DNA of 64,000 nucleotides from Streptomyces puniciscabiei (GTDB lineage Bacteria; Actinomycetota; Actinomycetes; Streptomycetales; Streptomycetaceae): the NCBI RefSeq assembly GCF_006715785.1, contig NZ_VFNX01000001.1, positions 5,312,001-5,376,000 on the forward strand. Reading direction: 5' to 3'. A program made the translations under genes and the position numbers. The notes below the pieces were generated by a model. It made no database searches and was not told the origin of the DNA. It saw nothing but the letters and a program-made list of their open reading frames with translations. Of this stretch, positions 62,345-64,000 are shown piece after piece (the stretch's first letter is position 1; each line of letters starts with the position of its first letter).

Positions 62345-63268
62345 CTAGCCGTCGCTTCCCGGACGCGGCGGTCTGGCGCCCACGCGTTCGACCGCTTCCG
62401 CACCCGCCCGGCAGCCGTGTGCCGCCGCCTCCTCCGGGTCCGCGCCTGCGAGCAGGCCGGCGAGGAACGCGCCGGTGAAGGCGTCACCGGCGCCCGTGGT
62501 GTCCCGGGAGACCGCGGGTGTGGCCGGGATCCTGGCCGGTGCGCTGCCGGAGCGGGCCACCAGCGCACCGTCCGCACCGGCCTTGGCGACCACCAGCGGG
62601 ACGAGACGGCTCAGCTTGGCGGCCGCGTCCGCCGGATCCGGCAGCCCCGTCAGCAGACATGCCTCGTCCCGGCTGGGCAGCAACACGTCCAGCCCTTCCG
62701 CGAAGGCCAGGAAGCGGTCCAGCCCCAGCCGCACCAGGAAGCCGGCCGACGCCGGATCGAGGCTGACCGGCACGCCACGCGCGCGTGCCGCCGCGAGCGC
62801 GGTCCGCGCGAGCTCCCGGCTCGGCTCCGTGAACAGCAGATAGCCCGACAGGTGCAGCCTGCCGACGCCGTCGAGCAACGCGTCCGACCAGTCGGCGGGT
62901 TCGAGCCGCAAAGAAGCCCCGCTGTCCGTGAGGAACGTGCGCTCAGCCGCCGCACCCGTGTCGACGAGGCAGATCACCGTGCCGGTCGCCGCTGTCGGAT
63001 CGAGGACCAGCCGGGGCCGCACCCCGGCCGCGACCAGCTCACGCTCGTGCCACGTGGCCGCGTCCTTGCCGACCCGCGCGAGCAGCCGCACGTCCGCACA
63101 TCCCGTGTACGCGGCCCAGCAGGCCACGTTCGCGCCCGCGCCGCCCGGCAGGGTGCGGATCGCCGCGGCGGTGTCGGTGCCGGCCGCCAGCGGCCCCCGG
63201 TGCCGGGCGACCACATCCGTGACCACGTCACCGACGACCAGCAGGGCCCGGCCCCGGTCCGTGATCAC
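62345..63268 (-). CDS. PfkB-family carbohydrate kinase, probable pseudouridine kinase
   Basis: This 307-aa ribokinase-fold enzyme has N-terminal LLVVGDVVTDVVARH, substrate motif LPGGAGANVACWAAYTG, and the C-terminal catalytic signature DTTGAGDAFTGAFLAG with the base Asp. GTG 63268 overlaps the psuG stop by GTGA. Adjacency and coupling to pseudouridine-5'-phosphate glycosidase indicate it phosphorylates pseudouridine to pseudouridine 5'-phosphate, the first step of pseudouridine breakdown. By sequence alone it could also be a sugar kinase. Confidence 0.88.
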   Translation of the reverse strand: MITDRGRALLVVGDVVTDVVARHRGPLAAGTDTAAAIRTLPGGAGANVACWAAYTGCADVRLLARVGKDAATWHERELVAAGVRPRLVLDPTAATGTVICLVDTGAAAERTFLTDSGASLRLEPADWSDALLDGVGRLHLSGYLLFTEPSRELARTALAAARARGVPVSLDPASAGFLVRLGLDRFLAFAEGLDVLLPSRDEACLLTGLPDPADAAAKLSRLVPLVVAKAGADGALVARSGSAPARIPATPAVSRDTTGAGDAFTGAFLAGLLAGADPEEAAAHGCRAGAEAVERVGARPPRPGSDG

Positions 63269-64000
63269 CCCCTGGTCCACGCCGTGGCGATCCGCGCCGC
63301 CAGCCGTACATTGCCGCGCACTGCCGCCAGATTGGCGCTCAAGGAGGCCCCGTCGGTGTGCTGCACCAGGTAGTCCAGCAGGAACGGGGTCACCGCCTGA
63401 CCGGAGACGCCCTGGTCCGCGCAGGCGCGCAGGCCGTCGGCCAGCACGCGCGCGTGCAGCTCGGGATCGAGCTGCTCCGCCTCGGGGACGGGCTGGGCGA
63501 CGATCAGCGCCGACGGCGGCGCGTCGAGCGCATCCTGGGCCCGCATGACGTCCGCGACCTGCTCCGGGGTGTCCAGCGTCCAGTCCACCGGATGCCCCGA
63601 GTCGGACAGATAGAAGCCGGGGAACCGGTCCGTGCCGTATCCGGCGACGGCCACGCCCAGCGTCTCCAGCCGCTGCAGGGTCGCCGGCACGTCCAGGATC
63701 GACTTCACGCCCGCGCAGACCACCGTGATCCGGGTGCGGGCCAGCAGCCCCAGATCGGCCGACTCGTCCTGGGTCACCGTCCACTCCCGGTGCACACCGC
63801 CCAGCCCGCCGGTCGCGAACACCCTGAGGCCCGCGAGCGCTGCCAGTTGTGCCGTCGCCGACACCGTGGTCGCCCCGCTGGCACCTGCCGCCACGGCGAG
63901 CGGCAGATCGCGGTGGCCCAGCTTGCGGATGCCGTCCTCGTTCGCAACCCGCTCCAGTTGCTCCTTGTCCAGACCGACACAGGGGCGACCGTCCAGCACG
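63265..64000 (-). CDS. psuG: Pseudouridine-5'-phosphate glycosidase (partial)
   Basis: The N-terminus is cut by the window end; 244+ residues are visible of an expected ~305. The blocks LPLAVAAGASGATTVSAT, FATGGLGGVHREW, ADLGLLARTRITVVCAGVKSILDVPATLQRLETLGV and GYGTDRFPGFY are diagnostic. The enzyme splits pseudouridine 5'-phosphate reversibly into uracil and ribose 5-phosphate. It is translationally coupled to the downstream PfkB kinase, giving a two-step pathway. Confidence 0.95.
   Translation of the reverse strand, partial: VLDGRPCVGLDKEQLERVANEDGIRKLGHRDLPLAVAAGASGATTVSATAQLAALAGLRVFATGGLGGVHREWTVTQDESADLGLLARTRITVVCAGVKSILDVPATLQRLETLGVAVAGYGTDRFPGFYLSDSGHPVDWTLDTPEQVADVMRAQDALDAPPSALIVAQPVPEAEQLDPELHARVLADGLRACADQGVSGQAVTPFLLDYLVQHTDGASLSANLAAVRGNVRLAARIATAWTRG

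Overview
The window reads as a Streptomyces chromosome core segment. It has very high GC with strong G/C third positions, frequent GTG/TTG starts, ATGA/GTGA start-stop overlaps, actinobacterial marker families (XRE-DUF5753/DUF397 pairs, DUF574 methyltransferase, ANTAR regulator PdtaR, SPW_0924, DUF6343), and the pyk - tRNA - pdtaR - liv operon - polA - rpsA - coaE order that I recall from S. coelicolor. No phage, IS element, CRISPR array or rRNA was seen.

Layout. 1-6.7 kb: pepN, an NmrA-type oxidoreductase, and a translationally coupled pair resembling the first two desferrioxamine enzymes (DesA-like decarboxylase, DesB-like N-hydroxylase) without the later pathway genes. 6.8-10 kb: pyruvate kinase, an HTH-LAGLIDADG protein, an unusual class I tRNA with anticodon CAA, and pdtaR. 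10-15.7 kb: the minus-strand branched-chain amino-acid ABC transporter livKHMGF. 16.4-24 kb: thioesterase, FdhF/YdeP-type molybdoenzyme, polA, a repeat-rich gap, and a frameshifted DUF4184 gene. 24.3-30.9 kb: secreted lytic transglycosylase, two membrane or secreted proteins, hrpB, and a methyltransferase whose start codon is missing. 31-39.8 kb: rpsA, PAC2, coaE, TPR protein and several small genes up to a uracil-DNA glycosylase.

40.4-49.5 kb is more accessory. It holds a GntR regulator with a perfect palindromic operator, an NCS1 nucleobase/hydantoin permease and a racemase-like protein. These are followed by GNAT and RidA genes, a decayed acetyltransferase region, a nucleotidyltransferase, a FUSC transporter, an amidohydrolase stub and DUF899. 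49.2-53.2 kb is a Streptomyces-type regulatory module: a 58-aa protein, an HATPase (anti-sigma-like) gene divergent from XRE-DUF5753/DUF397, and a DUF574 methyltransferase. 53.4-64 kb: MocR regulator divergent from an AhpD-like gene, an orphan gltD, DUF1772, DUF2293, a uridine kinase-like gene with a lost P-loop, corA, a methyltransferase and a pseudouridine catabolism pair (PfkB kinase plus psuG, cut by the window end).

The most distinctive features are: the class I tRNA(CAA) next to an HTH-LAGLIDADG protein; intergenic tandem repeats with exact 11, 17 and 19 bp periods plus longer ~80 and ~117 bp arrays; the over-represented 12-bp palindrome CACGCGCGCGTG; and several decayed or start-less genes. 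All functions are inferred from reading the sequence; no searches were run.
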